64,000 nt of DNA from Saccharopolyspora galaxeae (GCF_016526145.1 NZ_JADDUE010000017.1:1-64000), one strand, 5' to 3'. Counted from the stretch's first letter, positions 42,771-52,695 are shown. Translations and numbers: made by a program. Notes: a model not told the origin generated them from the sequence alone.

Positions 42771-43350
42771 GCCGGACGCGGTCGTGATCGGTTCGGACGG
42801 CCGGGCGCGCTGCCCGTGGGGAGCGAACCAGCCGGACTACGCCGAGTACCACGACTCCGAATGGGGCGTCCCGCTGCGCGGCGAGGCGGCGCTGTTCGAG
42901 CGGATCACGCTGGAAGCCTTCCAGTCCGGGCTGGCCTGGCTGACGATCCTGCGCAAGCGCGAGGCGTTCCGCCGCGCGTTCGCCGAGTTCGACCCGCGGC
43001 GGGTCGCCGAGTTCGGTCCGGACGACCGGCAGCGGTTGCTGGCCGACGCGGGCATCGTGCGCAACCGGGCCAAGATCGACGCGGCGATCCGGAACGCGGG
43101 CGCGGTGCTGGAGCTGGACCGCCCGCTGGACGAGCTGCTGTGGTCGTTCGCGCCGCAGGATTCCCGGGCGCGGCCGAAGAAGTCGGACGACGTCCCGGCG
43201 ATCACGCCGGAGTCGAAGGCGATGGCCAAGGAGCTCAAGCGCCGCGGTTTCGTGTTCGTCGGCCCCACGACCTGCTACGCGCTGATGCAGGCGACCGGGA
43301 TGGTCGACGACCACCTCGCCGGCTGCTGGCGCGCGACCGCCCCGGAGTGA
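42763..43350 (+). CDS. tag: DNA-3-methyladenine glycosylase I
   Basis: 195 residues: RCPWGANQPDYAEYHDSEWG (about 16-35) with the zinc-binding Cys and His, LEAFQSGLAWLTILRKREAF and the late VGPTTCYALMQATGMVDDH, the Tag family pattern. It excises 3-methyladenine. It matches tagA (Rv1210) by position after the DivIVA-like gene. A GAGTGAAC-type repeat follows. Confidence 0.94.
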   Translation: MAEPDAVVIGSDGRARCPWGANQPDYAEYHDSEWGVPLRGEAALFERITLEAFQSGLAWLTILRKREAFRRAFAEFDPRRVAEFGPDDRQRLLADAGIVRNRAKIDAAIRNAGAVLELDRPLDELLWSFAPQDSRARPKKSDDVPAITPESKAMAKELKRRGFVFVGPTTCYALMQATGMVDDHLAGCWRATAPE

Positions 43351-43362
43351 GCTGTTCGTCGT

Positions 43363-43413
43363 GAGTGAACGGACCGCCCGCCCAATCTAGCCAGGCGAGC
43401 AGGCCGTTCACTC
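43363..43413. repeat. GAGTGAAC-family inverted repeat, copy 2
   Basis: GAGTGAACGG-A-CC at the left pairs with GGCCGTTCACTC at 43402-43413; one base bulges. It lies between the convergent tag and enoyl-CoA hydratase genes, a position suited to a bidirectional terminator. Confidence 0.75.
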
Positions 43414-43427
43414 GGCGCCGGGTGGGA

Positions 43428-44216
43428 TCAGTGGCCGGTGAAGTCGGGGTTGCGCTTGGCCACGAACGCCGAGACGGCCTCGCGGTGATCGGCGGTCCGG
43501 CCGGCTTCGATCTGGGCGCCCGCCTCGACGTCGAGGGCTTCGTCGAGTCCTTCCGCGGCCGCGGCGCGCATCGTCTCCTTGATCCGGGCGTACGCGCTGG
43601 TCGGTCCGGTAGCCATCCGCGCGGCGAGCTCGCCTGCCGCTTCGGTGGCCTGCCCGGCGTCGACGACCCGGTTGACCATGCCGATCCGCAACGCCTCGTC
43701 GGCGCCCACCGGTTCGGCCAGCAGCAGCAGCTCCATCGCCCGCCCGTAGCCGATCAGCCGCGGCAGCGTCCACGACGCCCCGGTGTCGGTGGACAGCCCC
43801 ACGTTGGCGAAGGCCATCAGGAACTTCGCGTCGGCCGATGCGATCCGCAGGTCGCAGGCGAACGCCAGCGAAGCCCCCGCGCCCGCCGCGCTGCCGCCGA
43901 CCGCCGCGATGATCGGTTTCGGCATCGTCGCCACCGCCCGGATCAGCGGGTTGTAGTGCTCCTCGACCGTCCGCAGTGGACTCGGGTCGTCGGCTTCCAG
44001 CAGCGCGATGTGCTCCTTGAGGTCCTGCCCTGCGCAGAACGACCGGCCGGAGCCCGCGAGCACCACCGCGCGGATCGAGTCGTCCGCGGCGGCTTCCCGC
44101 AACGCGGCGGTCAGCGCGACCTTGAGCTCCACGTTGAGCGCGTTGAACGACTCCGGCCGGTTCATCGTCAGCGACCGCACGCCGTCGTTGTCCTGGGTCA
44201 GCAGTACATCGGACAC
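43428..44216 (-). CDS. Enoyl-CoA hydratase/isomerase family protein
   Basis: 262-residue crotonase fold with LAGSGRSFCAGQDLKE (about 54-69), AVGGSAAGAGASLAFACDL (oxyanion hole) and LSTDTGASWTLPRLIG. The last segment has an Asp where classical hydratases have Glu, as in PaaG-type isomerases, so isomerase activity is as likely as hydration. GTG 44216 is the start. Neighbours do not reveal the pathway. Not part of the conserved mycobacterial order, so inserted between tag and DUF3117. Confidence 0.88.
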   Translation of the reverse strand: MSDVLLTQDNDGVRSLTMNRPESFNALNVELKVALTAALREAAADDSIRAVVLAGSGRSFCAGQDLKEHIALLEADDPSPLRTVEEHYNPLIRAVATMPKPIIAAVGGSAAGAGASLAFACDLRIASADAKFLMAFANVGLSTDTGASWTLPRLIGYGRAMELLLLAEPVGADEALRIGMVNRVVDAGQATEAAGELAARMATGPTSAYARIKETMRAAAAEGLDEALDVEAGAQIEAGRTADHREAVSAFVAKRNPDFTGH

Positions 44217-44590
44217 TTCTCGCCCTTTCGTCGCGATGAGCTGTGCCGCGCCGGATCGGCGGCAGCCTCCTCCACAGTGGACTCATGCACTGGTGGTGCC
44301 GGTCCGGCGACGGCGCGTGGCGCGAGCGGTCCCGAAGGGACGATCCGCCGAATTCGCCGCCATGGCCGCACGACGCTAGCCGAAGGCGCATCGCGCGGTA
44401 AGCCGGGGAGTGCTGAACATGCCTGCACGGAGGCTGAGTCTGCCACCCGGCGCAGGCATTCGACCAGCGCAACAGCGACACGAGTTGATCGGCTCGGTTT
44501 CGCGGCTGGTTCCGGATGGGGGAGAATGGACCAGGACCCGGCTGATTGTGGCGATCAGCGGGTGGGAAGAGTTCACGGAGGGAGCACGCT
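44217..44590. other. Intergenic region between divergent genes
   Basis: 374 bp. No gene is convincing on either strand; no repeat was noticed. It must hold the promoters of the enoyl-CoA hydratase-like gene and of the DUF3117 gene. Confidence 0.35.
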
Positions 44591-44758
44591 ATGGCGGCCA
44601 TGAAGCCCCGGACCGGTGACGGTCCCCTCGAAGTGACGAAGGAGGGACGCGGGATCGTGATGCGCGTCCCCCTTGAGGGCGGTGGGCGGCTCGTCGTCGA
44701 GATGTCGCTGGAGGAGGCCAAGAACCTGGGCGACGCCCTGGAATCGGCCACCGGCTGA
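44591..44758 (+). CDS. DUF3117 small conserved protein
   Basis: 55 residues: MAAMKPRTGDGPLEVTKEGR and a beta-rich core ending in a helix (EMSLEEAKNLGDALESATG). It is nearly invariant in actinobacteria (Rv1211 in mycobacteria). Function is unknown. ATG 44591 follows GGAGGGAG; ATG 44600 is an in-frame alternative. A strong terminator follows. Confidence 0.9.
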   Translation: MAAMKPRTGDGPLEVTKEGRGIVMRVPLEGGGRLVVEMSLEEAKNLGDALESATG

Positions 44759-44801
44759 GGCCGCCGCGAAACCTCCGGCGTGCCCCCGATCGTCGTGGTC
44801 C

Positions 44802-44830
44802 GGCCCCGGCATTCCAGCGATGCCGGGGCC
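44802..44830 (+). terminator. Terminator after DUF3117
   Basis: Perfect 11-bp stem GGCCCCGGCAT (44802-44812) and complement (44820-44830) with a 7-nt loop. It separates the DUF3117 gene from pepA. Confidence 0.8.
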
Positions 44831-44886
44831 GTCGTCCGTGGGGCGGGCCGCACCGGCCGCCCCGTTGCAAGGAAGGAATGCCATCC

Positions 44887-46470
44887 GTGCCCGATTCCTC
44901 GGTGTTCGATTCTTCGCGGTCGCGGGAGCACGCGGTGCTCCCGGTGATCCCGACGGCACTGGTCGAAGTGGACGTCGTGACCCGCTGGCGGGACGGCGTG
45001 CCCGCGGCGGTGCCGGTCTTCGACGGTGCTGTTGGCCCGGATTTGGCTGGCCCGGACCTGGCTGCGGCCGCCGAACCGTGGGGAGTGGACACCGCGACGC
45101 TCGAAGCGTTGGGAGTGACGGCTTCCGCGGGCGACGTGCGCACGATTCCGCTGCCGGACGGGCGGTTCGGCTGGACCGTCGGCGCCGGTTCCGGTGATCA
45201 GTGGCGCACCATCGGTGCGGCGCTGGCGCGCGCGGCGCGCGAACGGCTCGGTGAAGGCTCCGGCGAGGACGATCCCGAAGACCTCGGCGACGCGACCGAG
45301 GCCGAATACCTCCAAGTGCGGTTGCCCGCGGACGCCGACGCGGAACTCGTCGCCGCGTTGACGCTCGGGTTGTCGCTGGGCGACTACCGGTTCCGGGTCA
45401 CCGGCAAGCCCACCGCGCCCCGGCTGCGCAAAGCTCTGCTGGTGGTCCCCGAAGGCACGGATCCGGCGGGATTGCGCGAGGCCGTCGCGCAGGCGCACGA
45501 GTGGGCCGCCGCCACCGCATTGGCGCGGGACCTGGCCAACACGCCCTCCAACGTGAAGAACCCCGCGTGGTTGACCGGTGCGGCCGCCGAGCTCGCCGGG
45601 TCGCTGCCCGGCCTGACGGCCGCCGTCCGCGACGAGAAGTGGTTGGCGGACAAGGGTTTCGGCGGCGTGCTGGCGGTCGGCGGCGGATCCGTGAGCCCGC
45701 CCCGGCTGCTGGAGCTGACCTGGCGGCCCGAGGGGATCAAGTCCGGTCCGCACCTGGTGCTGGTCGGCAAGGGCATCACCTTCGACACCGGCGGTCTGTC
45801 GCTCAAGCCCGCGGACGGGATGCACATGATGCGCACCGACATGGCCGGTGGCGGCGCGGTGATCGGCGCGCTGCTGTCGATCGCGCGGTTGAACATCCCG
45901 GTGCGGGTGACGGCGTTGGTGCCGTCCGCGGAGAACCACGTCTCCGGCAGCAGCTACCGGCCGGGCGACGTGGTGCGGCACTACGGCGGCAAGACCACCG
46001 AGGTCTCCAACACCGACGCCGAGGGCCGCATGGTCCTCGCGGACGCGCTGGCCTACGCGGTGCACAAGCACGAACCGGACCTGATCGTCGACGTGGCGAC
46101 GCTGACCGGCGCGATGAAGGTCGCGCTCGGACTGCGCACCGGCGGACTGTTCGCCACCGAGCCGGAACTGCAGCAGCGGGTGCGGGACGCGGGCGAGCGG
46201 GTCGGCGAGGCGTGGTGGCCGATGCCGCTGCTGGAGGACCACGCCGCGGACGTGCAAGGAGAACTCGGCGACGTGCGGCAAGCCCCGCAAGGGCCGGGTG
46301 GCGTCACTGCGGCGCTGTTCCTGCGCGAGTTCACCGGTGGCGTGCCGTGGGCGCACCTGGACATCGCCGGTCCGGGCCGGGCGGACAAGCCCTACGCCGA
46401 GGTGGTGCCCGGCGCGACCGGTTTCGCCGCGCGCAGCCTCGTGGAGCTAGCTGCTTCCCTGGCTTCCTGA
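44887..46470 (+). CDS. pepA: Leucyl aminopeptidase (M17)
   Basis: 527 residues. Catalytic motifs of M17 peptidases are intact: VGKGITFDTGGLSLKP (about 295-310), MRTDMAGGGAV and NTDAEGRMVLADAL (about 375-388). The enzyme is a hexameric dizinc exopeptidase. The start is taken as GTG 44887, nine nt after GGAAGGA; ATG 44878 is too near that ribosome binding site but cannot be excluded. An 11-bp hairpin overlaps its downstream border with the convergent LysR gene. Confidence 0.93.
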   Translation: MPDSSVFDSSRSREHAVLPVIPTALVEVDVVTRWRDGVPAAVPVFDGAVGPDLAGPDLAAAAEPWGVDTATLEALGVTASAGDVRTIPLPDGRFGWTVGAGSGDQWRTIGAALARAARERLGEGSGEDDPEDLGDATEAEYLQVRLPADADAELVAALTLGLSLGDYRFRVTGKPTAPRLRKALLVVPEGTDPAGLREAVAQAHEWAAATALARDLANTPSNVKNPAWLTGAAAELAGSLPGLTAAVRDEKWLADKGFGGVLAVGGGSVSPPRLLELTWRPEGIKSGPHLVLVGKGITFDTGGLSLKPADGMHMMRTDMAGGGAVIGALLSIARLNIPVRVTALVPSAENHVSGSSYRPGDVVRHYGGKTTEVSNTDAEGRMVLADALAYAVHKHEPDLIVDVATLTGAMKVALGLRTGGLFATEPELQQRVRDAGERVGEAWWPMPLLEDHAADVQGELGDVRQAPQGPGGVTAALFLREFTGGVPWAHLDIAGPGRADKPYAEVVPGATGFAARSLVELAASLAS

Positions 46471-46480
46471 GCACCGTCGG

Positions 46481-46507
46481 GGCCGGGCGGTGCGCTACCG
46501 CCCGGCC
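46481..46507. terminator. Bidirectional terminator between pepA and lysR
   Basis: Perfect 11-bp arms GGCCGGGCGGT and complement, loop GCGCT. The right arm lies in the last codons of the LysR gene, so it can serve both convergent transcripts. Confidence 0.75.
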
Positions 46508-47445
46508 ACGTGATCGCGGAACGCCCGGACCGCTGGCGGTAGCGGGCGCCGCGCCGGCCAGACCACGCCGATGGTGCGGTGCGCCGCCGGGTGCAGCGAG
46601 ATCTCGGAGGTGCCCGGCGCGGCGCCGGAGAGCGCCTTCGGCAGCAGCGTCACACCGAGCCCGGCCGCGACCAGGCCGCGTGCGGTGTCGACCTCCTCGC
46701 CCTCCCACGCGAACCGCGGCGTGAAACCGGCCGCTTCGGCGAGGTCGGTGACGATGCGGCGCAGCCCGTATCCCGGGCGCAGCCCGACGAAGTCGTCGTC
46801 GGCCAGCTCGGCCAGGCGGATGTCGTCCCGCCCGGCCAGCCGGTGCCCGGCGAAGACCACGGCGACCAGTTCCTCCCTGGTGACCTCGGCGGCCTCGAAC
46901 TCGGCACCGGACGGGACCGGGGAGACCAGGCAGAGGTCGACCCGGCCGGTGCGCATCCGCGCCAGCATGTCGTCCCGCGAGCCCTGCGCCAGGCCGAACC
47001 GGACGCTCGGGTGGTGCTCGCGGAACTCGCTGAGCAGCTGCGGGATCAGCGCGCGGCCCATGGTGTGCTGGAAACCGAGCACGACCTGCCCGCGCTGCGG
47101 GTCGAGTTCTTCGACCACCGCCCGGCAGCGGTTCTCCAGCTCGTGCATCGCCTCCTCGGCCGCTTCGGTCAGCAGCGCTCCGGCGCGGGTGAGGACCACG
47201 CCGCGTCCCTGCTTGGCCACGACCGGTGTGCCGAGGTGCTCGGCGAGCCGGGCCAGTGCGCGGCTGACCGTGGGCTGCGGCTGGCCGAGCCGCTCGGCCG
47301 CGCGTGTGAGTTGCCCCTCCGCGGCGACGGTGCGCAGCAGGTCCAGCGTCGGCGCCAGATGCGCGGCGAGCTGGGCGGCTTCCCGGGGAACGCTCGATTC
47401 ATGCGGCACAGCATGGATTGTCGGGCACTCGTGCATTGGACGCAT
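46495..47445 (-). CDS. LysR-family transcriptional regulator
   Basis: 316 residues. The winged helix is at about 30-90 (DLLRTVAAEGQLTRAAERLG, QPQPTVSRALARLAEHLG) followed by a LysR substrate-binding fold. It is divergent from an MFS exporter with only 27 bp between starts, so it most likely controls that gene. ATG 47445 is used, but downstream ATG or GTG starts are possible since the first 25 residues are not conserved-looking. Confidence 0.88.
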   Translation of the reverse strand: MRPMHECPTIHAVPHESSVPREAAQLAAHLAPTLDLLRTVAAEGQLTRAAERLGQPQPTVSRALARLAEHLGTPVVAKQGRGVVLTRAGALLTEAAEEAMHELENRCRAVVEELDPQRGQVVLGFQHTMGRALIPQLLSEFREHHPSVRFGLAQGSRDDMLARMRTGRVDLCLVSPVPSGAEFEAAEVTREELVAVVFAGHRLAGRDDIRLAELADDDFVGLRPGYGLRRIVTDLAEAAGFTPRFAWEGEEVDTARGLVAAGLGVTLLPKALSGAAPGTSEISLHPAAHRTIGVVWPARRPLPPAVRAFRDHVAGR

Positions 47446-47472
47446 TGATTAGCCCTGCTTACGGTCGCTGTC

Positions 47473-48687
47473 GTGAGTGGAACCGACGTGAGCCGCATCC
47501 GGCGCATCCGACTGGCGCTGCTGGTCGGCGCGCTCGCCCTGTTCGCCCTGCTGTACGCGCCGCAACCGGTGCTGCCGCAGTTCTCCGAGGCGTTCTCGCT
47601 CGCGCCGGGAACGGTCGCGCTGCTGGTCTCGGCGGGCACGCTGGGGCTGGCGGTGGCCGCGGTACCGCTCGGCACGCTGTCCGAGGTCTTCGGGCGCCGC
47701 CGCGTCATGGTCACCTCACTGCTGGTGGCCGAGGTGATCGGGTTGGCGCTGCCGTGGCTGGCGAACTTCCCGCTGCTGGTCGTGCTGCGCTTCGTGCAAG
47801 GCGCCGCGGTGGCGGGCATCGCCGCTGTCGCCACCGCGTACCTGGCCGACGAGACCGGTGGCCGTGATCTCGGCACCACGATGGGCCTCTACGTCGCGGG
47901 CACCACCATCGGCGGCATGTCCGGACGGCTGCTCGGCGGCGTCGCGGGCGACTTCGGCGGCTGGACCGGCGGGCTGATCGCGGTGGCGCTGCTCGCCGGG
48001 GTGTGCACCGTGGCGTTCGTGCTGCTGCTGCCGACCGAGCGGCACCAGCGCAGGCAGGAGTTCCGCTGGCGCCCGCTGCTGACCGGCGTGCGCGCCGCGG
48101 CGACCGATCCCGCGCTGCGCGCGCCGTTCGCGGTGGCCGCGCTGGGCATGGGTTCGTTCGTGGCGGTCTACAACGTGCTCGGCTTCCGCTTGATCGCGCC
48201 GCCGCTGTCGGTGCCGCCCGCGCTGGCCGCGCTGGCGTTCCTGGCTTACGCGGCGGGCACGGTGACCTCCGCGATAGCGGGACGGCTCGCCGACCGGTGG
48301 GGGCGCAAGCCGGTGCTGCTGACCGGGCTCGGCACCGCGCTGGCCGGGCTGGCGCTGCTGCTCGCCGGGAACATCGTCGTGATCCTGATCGGGCTCGTGG
48401 TGTTCACCGGCGGGTTCTTCGCCGCGCACTCGGTGGCCAGCGGCTGGGTCGGGTTCCTGGCGTCGCCGTCGGCGCGGGGGCAGGCATCCGCGATGTACCA
48501 GTTCGCCTACTACGGCGGCAGCAGCGTCGGCGGAGTGCTCGGCGGAATGGCCTATGCGCAGTGGGGATGGCCTGGGATGACGCTGGTGCTCGCGTGCTGG
48601 CTGGTGCTGGCCGGGGTCGCCGTTCTGCGGGCGCGCAAACCGCAACCGGCCGAGCCGTCCCAACCCGAACTGCAGTCGGTTTCGTAG
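47473..48687 (+). CDS. MFS transporter (YnfM-like, DHA1 type)
   Basis: 404 residues and 12 membrane helices. The loop 2-3 motif is GTLSEVFGRRRVMV (about 72-85) and motif LADRWGRKPVLL recurs near 276, as expected of the duplicated MFS fold. YnfM-like members export drugs or arabinose-type compounds. GTG 47473 is seven nt past TACGGT, giving a leaderless start right at the divergent lysR promoter. Confidence 0.9.
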   Translation: MSGTDVSRIRRIRLALLVGALALFALLYAPQPVLPQFSEAFSLAPGTVALLVSAGTLGLAVAAVPLGTLSEVFGRRRVMVTSLLVAEVIGLALPWLANFPLLVVLRFVQGAAVAGIAAVATAYLADETGGRDLGTTMGLYVAGTTIGGMSGRLLGGVAGDFGGWTGGLIAVALLAGVCTVAFVLLLPTERHQRRQEFRWRPLLTGVRAAATDPALRAPFAVAALGMGSFVAVYNVLGFRLIAPPLSVPPALAALAFLAYAAGTVTSAIAGRLADRWGRKPVLLTGLGTALAGLALLLAGNIVVILIGLVVFTGGFFAAHSVASGWVGFLASPSARGQASAMYQFAYYGGSSVGGVLGGMAYAQWGWPGMTLVLACWLVLAGVAVLRARKPQPAEPSQPELQSVS

Positions 48688-48741
48688 GAATCCCGTTGCG
48701 GTGCTGGTTGCGTGCTCCGGATCAGCAGCCAGCGCAGTCGA

Positions 48742-49137
48742 TCAGGTGGCGTCCGGGTCGTAAGGCGGCCGTTCGCCCGGGTCCAGCGGGCGCTGCGGTT
48801 GCGGCTTGGCCGTGCTGGAACCGGAACTGGAGCCGTTGCCGTTGCCGTTGAGCGGCGGATCCAGCGGATTCTCCCCGTCGAACAGGTGCTTGCTCACCGC
48901 CGTGCGCGGATTGAAGTCGCGGATGCCGCGCAGATCCTCCAGCGGCTTGCGCAACTCGTCGAACTCCGGACCGAGTTCGGAGCGCAGCTGATCGCGGGCG
49001 CCCGTCGCGTACTCCTTGACCTGGCGGATGGTGCGCCCCAGCCAGGCCGCGCCCTGCGGCAACCGTTCCGGGCCGAGGATGAACAGGCCGGCAACGATGA
49101 GGACCAGGATCTCACCCCAGCCGATGCTCTCGAACAC
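48742..49137 (-). CDS. tatB: Sec-independent translocase subunit TatB
   Basis: 131 residues: N-terminal membrane helix [19 protein letters not shown] (residues 10-28, with the conserved FxxGPE-like hinge), an amphipathic helix and a Pro-rich tail. TatB is the receptor for twin-arginine precursors with TatC. Position after htrA matches Rv1224. tatA and tatC are not in the window, as is typical in actinobacteria. Confidence 0.92.
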   Translation of the reverse strand: MFESIGWGEILVLIVAGLFILGPERLPQGAAWLGRTIRQVKEYATGARDQLRSELGPEFDELRKPLEDLRGIRDFNPRTAVSKHLFDGENPLDPPLNGNGNGSSSGSSTAKPQPQRPLDPGERPPYDPDAT

Positions 49138-49328
49138 CTCGGATCACCCTTCGCCTCAAGAGTGCTTCAACAACGAACGCGCAACCGGGTTGCGCAGCGG
49201 ACCCGGCGAGTGACCCGGCCGCGAGCGGCTCCGCCGCGCACGGGCCACCTCGCGACGGTGCGCCGCCGCCAGCCTACCCACCCGGGGGACGGCGGTGGAA
49301 ACGCCACTTTTCCCAGCTTCGCGGCCGT

Positions 49329-51059
49329 TCAGCGCAGCACCACGTTCAGCACCAGCTCACGCCCCTGCCGGACCACCGTCACCGGGACCGTCTCGCCGAC
49401 CCGGTGCCGGTCGACGGCCACGATCAGCTCGTCGGCCGTGCTGACCTTGCGGTCGCCGACCTTGATGATCACATCACCCTCGCCGATGCCCGCGCCCGCG
49501 GCGGCGCTGCCGTCCCGCACGTTCTGCACCTGGGCACCGTCGGTGACGCCGTCGCTGACCGACTTCGGGTTCACCCCGAGATCGGCGTGGCTGGCCTTGC
49601 CGGTGCGGATCAGCTCCTGCGCGATCCGGCGCACGTCGTCGATCGGGATCGCGAAGCCGAGGCCGATCGAACCGCCCTCACCGCCACTCTCGCCGAGCGT
49701 GCGGATCCCGCTGTTGATGCCGACCACCGCGCCGTTGCCGTCCACCAGCGCGCCACCGGAGTTGCCGGGGTTGATCGCCGCGTCGGTCTGGATCGCATCG
49801 ACGACCGCGTTGGTGTCGCTGCCCTCCCCGGCCAGCCGCACCGGGCGGTGCACCGAACTGACGATGCCGGTGGTGACGGTGCTGGCCAGCCCGAGCGGCG
49901 AGCCCACGGCGATGACCTGATCGCCCACCGCGAGGCTTCCCGAGTTGCCCAGCTGCGCCACCGTCGGGTTGGCCACGTCGACCTTGATCACCGCCAGGTC
50001 GGTCTTGACGTCGCGCCCGACGATCCGCGCGGGCACCCGGGTGCCGTCGCTGAAGACCGTGGAGACGGTCGCGTTCGGGGTGTCCGCGGCCATCGACACG
50101 ACGTGGTTGTTGGTGACGACGTAGCCGTCGCCGTCGATCACCACACCGGAACCGGAGCCGCCCTGCGCGCCGACGTGCACCTCGACCGACACCACGGCGG
50201 GCACGATCCGCTTCGCCACCCCGGACACGGCGCCTGCCGGGCGGTCCGCGCCCGGCTGCACCTCGGACAACGTCACGTCCGGATTGGTCAGCGGATTGCC
50301 CTCCTCGGCGGTGATCCGGCCGACGAAGCCGCCGACGACGGCCAGCAGCACCGCGACACCGCCCAGCGCGGCCAGCGCGCGCGGGCGCACCCGGCGGCCG
50401 AACAGGATCTCCCGCGCGCTCAGCAGCGGACCGGGAGCCGGGTCCGAGTCGGAATCAGCGGAGCCCTCGGCGACCGCGGGCGGCCCCATCACCGCACCTG
50501 CCGAGGGGTTGCGCCAGGGATCGTGCTCGCCGCGTTCGCTCCAGAACGTGGGCGGCTGCTCGGCGGACGGGGAAGGCGCCGACTCGCCCGGTTCCCGCTG
50601 CAGCGAACTCGCGGTGCCCCGGGGTCGGCCGAACGCCTGCGACAAAGCCGGGGAGGGGCCAGGGGGAACGGCACCGGTCGCCGGTAGCTGATCGGTGCGC
50701 TCCGGGTCGAAGCCGCCGGTGACGCCCGCCGGCCTGCCGAACGCGGCGGCCTGCGCCGAGTCGACCTCCGGGTGCTGGACCGGCCGGACGCCGAGCCGCT
50801 GCGGTTGCGACTCGGCCGAAGCCGGATCGATCGCCGGGGGCTGCTGCGCGGTCGCGTCCGGGTTGCCTGCGTGCTCAGCCGCGGCGGAGTTCTGCGCGGT
50901 CTCGGCCGGCCACTGCCCGTGCCCGGAGTTCTCGGCGGGGCGGCCGTCGGCCCGCCCGTCCGCTCGCTGGAACGTCCCGCCGTCCTGGTCGTGCGGCCGA
51001 GCCTGGTCGGGCCGCGCCGGATCGGATCCCTGCGCGGGTTTCCTCGGCTGCTCGCTCAT
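49329..51059 (-). CDS. htrA: HtrA/DegP-type serine protease with PDZ domain
   Basis: 576 residues. A long disordered, charged N-terminal region (about 1-220) is followed by one membrane helix (about 222-244), a trypsin-like domain with His about 318 (VVTNNHVV), Asp about 352 (TDLAVIKVD) and Ser about 434 (GNSGGALV), and a C-terminal PDZ domain (about 470-570). It degrades misfolded proteins outside the membrane. CGGGGAGCG precedes ATG 51059. It is the third member of the sigE-rseA-htrA set, separated from rseA by a hairpin. Confidence 0.94.
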   Translation of the reverse strand: MSEQPRKPAQGSDPARPDQARPHDQDGGTFQRADGRADGRPAENSGHGQWPAETAQNSAAAEHAGNPDATAQQPPAIDPASAESQPQRLGVRPVQHPEVDSAQAAAFGRPAGVTGGFDPERTDQLPATGAVPPGPSPALSQAFGRPRGTASSLQREPGESAPSPSAEQPPTFWSERGEHDPWRNPSAGAVMGPPAVAEGSADSDSDPAPGPLLSAREILFGRRVRPRALAALGGVAVLLAVVGGFVGRITAEEGNPLTNPDVTLSEVQPGADRPAGAVSGVAKRIVPAVVSVEVHVGAQGGSGSGVVIDGDGYVVTNNHVVSMAADTPNATVSTVFSDGTRVPARIVGRDVKTDLAVIKVDVANPTVAQLGNSGSLAVGDQVIAVGSPLGLASTVTTGIVSSVHRPVRLAGEGSDTNAVVDAIQTDAAINPGNSGGALVDGNGAVVGINSGIRTLGESGGEGGSIGLGFAIPIDDVRRIAQELIRTGKASHADLGVNPKSVSDGVTDGAQVQNVRDGSAAAGAGIGEGDVIIKVGDRKVSTADELIVAVDRHRVGETVPVTVVRQGRELVLNVVLR

Positions 51060-51191
51060 CGCTCCCCGGGCCTGCGAAGTCGTCGACAGATCGGCACCCG
51101 TGCGAGTGGATCACACCGGCACGGCGCTGCGCGCAGCGGCACAGGTGCCCGACTCGATCGTGCCTCGGAGGCGGTGAAATCCGCGTAGGAG

Positions 51192-51210
51192 CGCGGTGCT
51201 CGGCACCGCG
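51192..51210 (-). terminator. Hairpin between rseA and htrA
   Basis: CGCGGTGC-TCG-GCACCGCG, a perfect 8-bp stem, starts eight bases after the rseA stop on the minus strand. It probably ends or attenuates the sigE-rseA transcript before htrA. Confidence 0.6.
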
Positions 51211-51217
51211 GGCGGGG

Positions 51218-51940
51218 TCAAGGCTGGACGGAAGCCGACATCGCCGGTCGGCCGGCCGGAATGCTGGAGGTACCGGGCCCGGGAACCGCGGCCAAGCTGG
51301 GCGCCGGCGGAGGGGGCGGGGTGCGCAGCCCGGTCGAAGCCGGGATCAGCGCGGAGTCGTAGGCGCCGCCGGGGTGCGGCAGCGGCCCGACCGCGGGCGG
51401 TGGCCCCTGCTCGTCCGGCATGCTGACCAGTGCCAGCGCTCCGAGCACGAGGCTGGAGAACACCACGCCCGCCCCGGTTCGCCTGCCGCGCCCGGGCCGT
51501 GCCTGCCCGCGGGAGTCGAGACCGGTTTCGCCGAGCGGCGTGCTCGAACCCAGCGGTTGCTGACCGCCGCCCAGCGGCGTGCTCGAACCCAGCGCCGCGC
51601 CGGATCCGAAGCGTCCGCGCCGGGCACTGGGGTCGACGGTGACCAGCTGGCCGTCCTCGGTCAGCGCCAGGCCGTCCGGTTGCGCGGGCAGTTCCGCGTT
51701 CGAGGGGATGGATTGCAGGGCCTGCAGCAAGCCGGGGGAAACCGACGGCGCGCCCGCGGACTGCACCGCGGCCCGCGCTTGCCGTTGTGCGGTGGCATCG
51801 GCCGCGCAAGCCGGGCACCTGGCGAGGTGGGCGGCCGCGCGGTCGTGGGCGTTGGCGCTGAGTTCGCCGTCCACGAACGCCACGAGCGCGTCCAGCGCGA
51901 GGTGCTGCTCGGGCAGACCCCACCCTCGCCGTCCTGTCAT
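51218..51940 (-). CDS. rseA: Anti-sigma factor, zinc-finger type (RseA-like)
   Basis: 240 residues. The zinc-binding anti-sigma domain is [14 protein letters not shown] (about 32-45, HxxxCxxC pattern). It is followed by a flexible region with a repeated GSSTPLG (twice near 118-136), one membrane helix (about 160-178) and a Pro-rich outer tail. It binds and holds SigE at the membrane. ATG overlaps the sigE stop by four bases (ATGA), giving fixed stoichiometry. Confidence 0.88.
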   Translation of the reverse strand: MTGRRGWGLPEQHLALDALVAFVDGELSANAHDRAAAHLARCPACAADATAQRQARAAVQSAGAPSVSPGLLQALQSIPSNAELPAQPDGLALTEDGQLVTVDPSARRGRFGSGAALGSSTPLGGGQQPLGSSTPLGETGLDSRGQARPGRGRRTGAGVVFSSLVLGALALVSMPDEQGPPPAVGPLPHPGGAYDSALIPASTGLRTPPPPPAPSLAAVPGPGTSSIPAGRPAMSASVQP

Positions 51941-52695
51941 GCCGAGTCCTCCCGAGCGTGCGCGCGACGCGCTTCCAGGGTCGCTTTCAACATCTGCCGT
52001 CCGCGGTGGATCCTGCTGCGCACCGTACCCAGCTTCACCCCGAGGGTGGTGCCGATCTCCTCGTAGGAGAGCCCTTCCACGTCGCAGAGCACCACGGCGG
52101 CGCGGAACTCCGGCGGCAGCTCGTCCAGCGCGGCCTGCAGGTCCGGGTCGAGGTGGGTGTCGTGGAAGACCTGCTCCGGGCTGGGCCCGCTGCTGGGCAG
52201 CCGGTCGGTGTCCTCCGGCAGACCTTCCATCCGCAGCCGGGACCGGCGCCGCGCCATGTCCAGGAACAGGTTCGTGGTGATCCGGTGCAACCAGCCCTCG
52301 AAGGTGCCCGGCTTGTAGGAGGCCAGCGACCGGAAGACGCGGATGAAGGTTTCCTGGGTGATGTCCTCGGCGTCGTGCTGGTTGCCGGTGAGCCGGTATG
52401 CCAGCCGGTAGATCCGGTCGGCGTGCTCCCGGACCACCTCGTCCCAGGACGGCGGCGTCCAGGTCGTCTCGGTGGCTGGTGCCGTCTCGGTGACGGGCCC
52501 CGTCTCGGTCACGGGCGCGGTGCCGGCGTGTTGTTCGGCGTGCTGAGCCGGACTCATCGACTGTGTTGGCATCGGACGAGAAGCCACCTCCTGCGGCGGT
52601 TGCATCCGGAGAACGAGCGGAGCATCGACGTTGTTCCCGAGCTGCAGCGTTGTTGGCGGGGTACCGGCGGGATCGCCGGCGTGTGCACGGGACAT
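51937..52695 (-). CDS. sigE: ECF sigma factor SigE
   Basis: 252 residues from ATG 52695; longer starts up to 52848 exist but look non-coding. Sigma-2: [20 protein letters not shown] and then [20 protein letters not shown]. Sigma-4: [20 protein letters not shown] and [20 protein letters not shown]. The wording is close to mycobacterial SigE, the envelope-stress sigma. It is co-translated with its anti-sigma factor, with htrA and tatB downstream. Confidence 0.93.
   Translation of the reverse strand: MSRAHAGDPAGTPPTTLQLGNNVDAPLVLRMQPPQEVASRPMPTQSMSPAQHAEQHAGTAPVTETGPVTETAPATETTWTPPSWDEVVREHADRIYRLAYRLTGNQHDAEDITQETFIRVFRSLASYKPGTFEGWLHRITTNLFLDMARRRSRLRMEGLPEDTDRLPSSGPSPEQVFHDTHLDPDLQAALDELPPEFRAAVVLCDVEGLSYEEIGTTLGVKLGTVRSRIHRGRQMLKATLEARRAHAREDSA

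Noticed and set aside
43408-46356. A 982-codon minus-strand frame spanning the enoyl-CoA hydratase gene and pepA
   Set aside because: It runs in another frame from the real hydratase gene and antisense to pepA, without recognisable domains.
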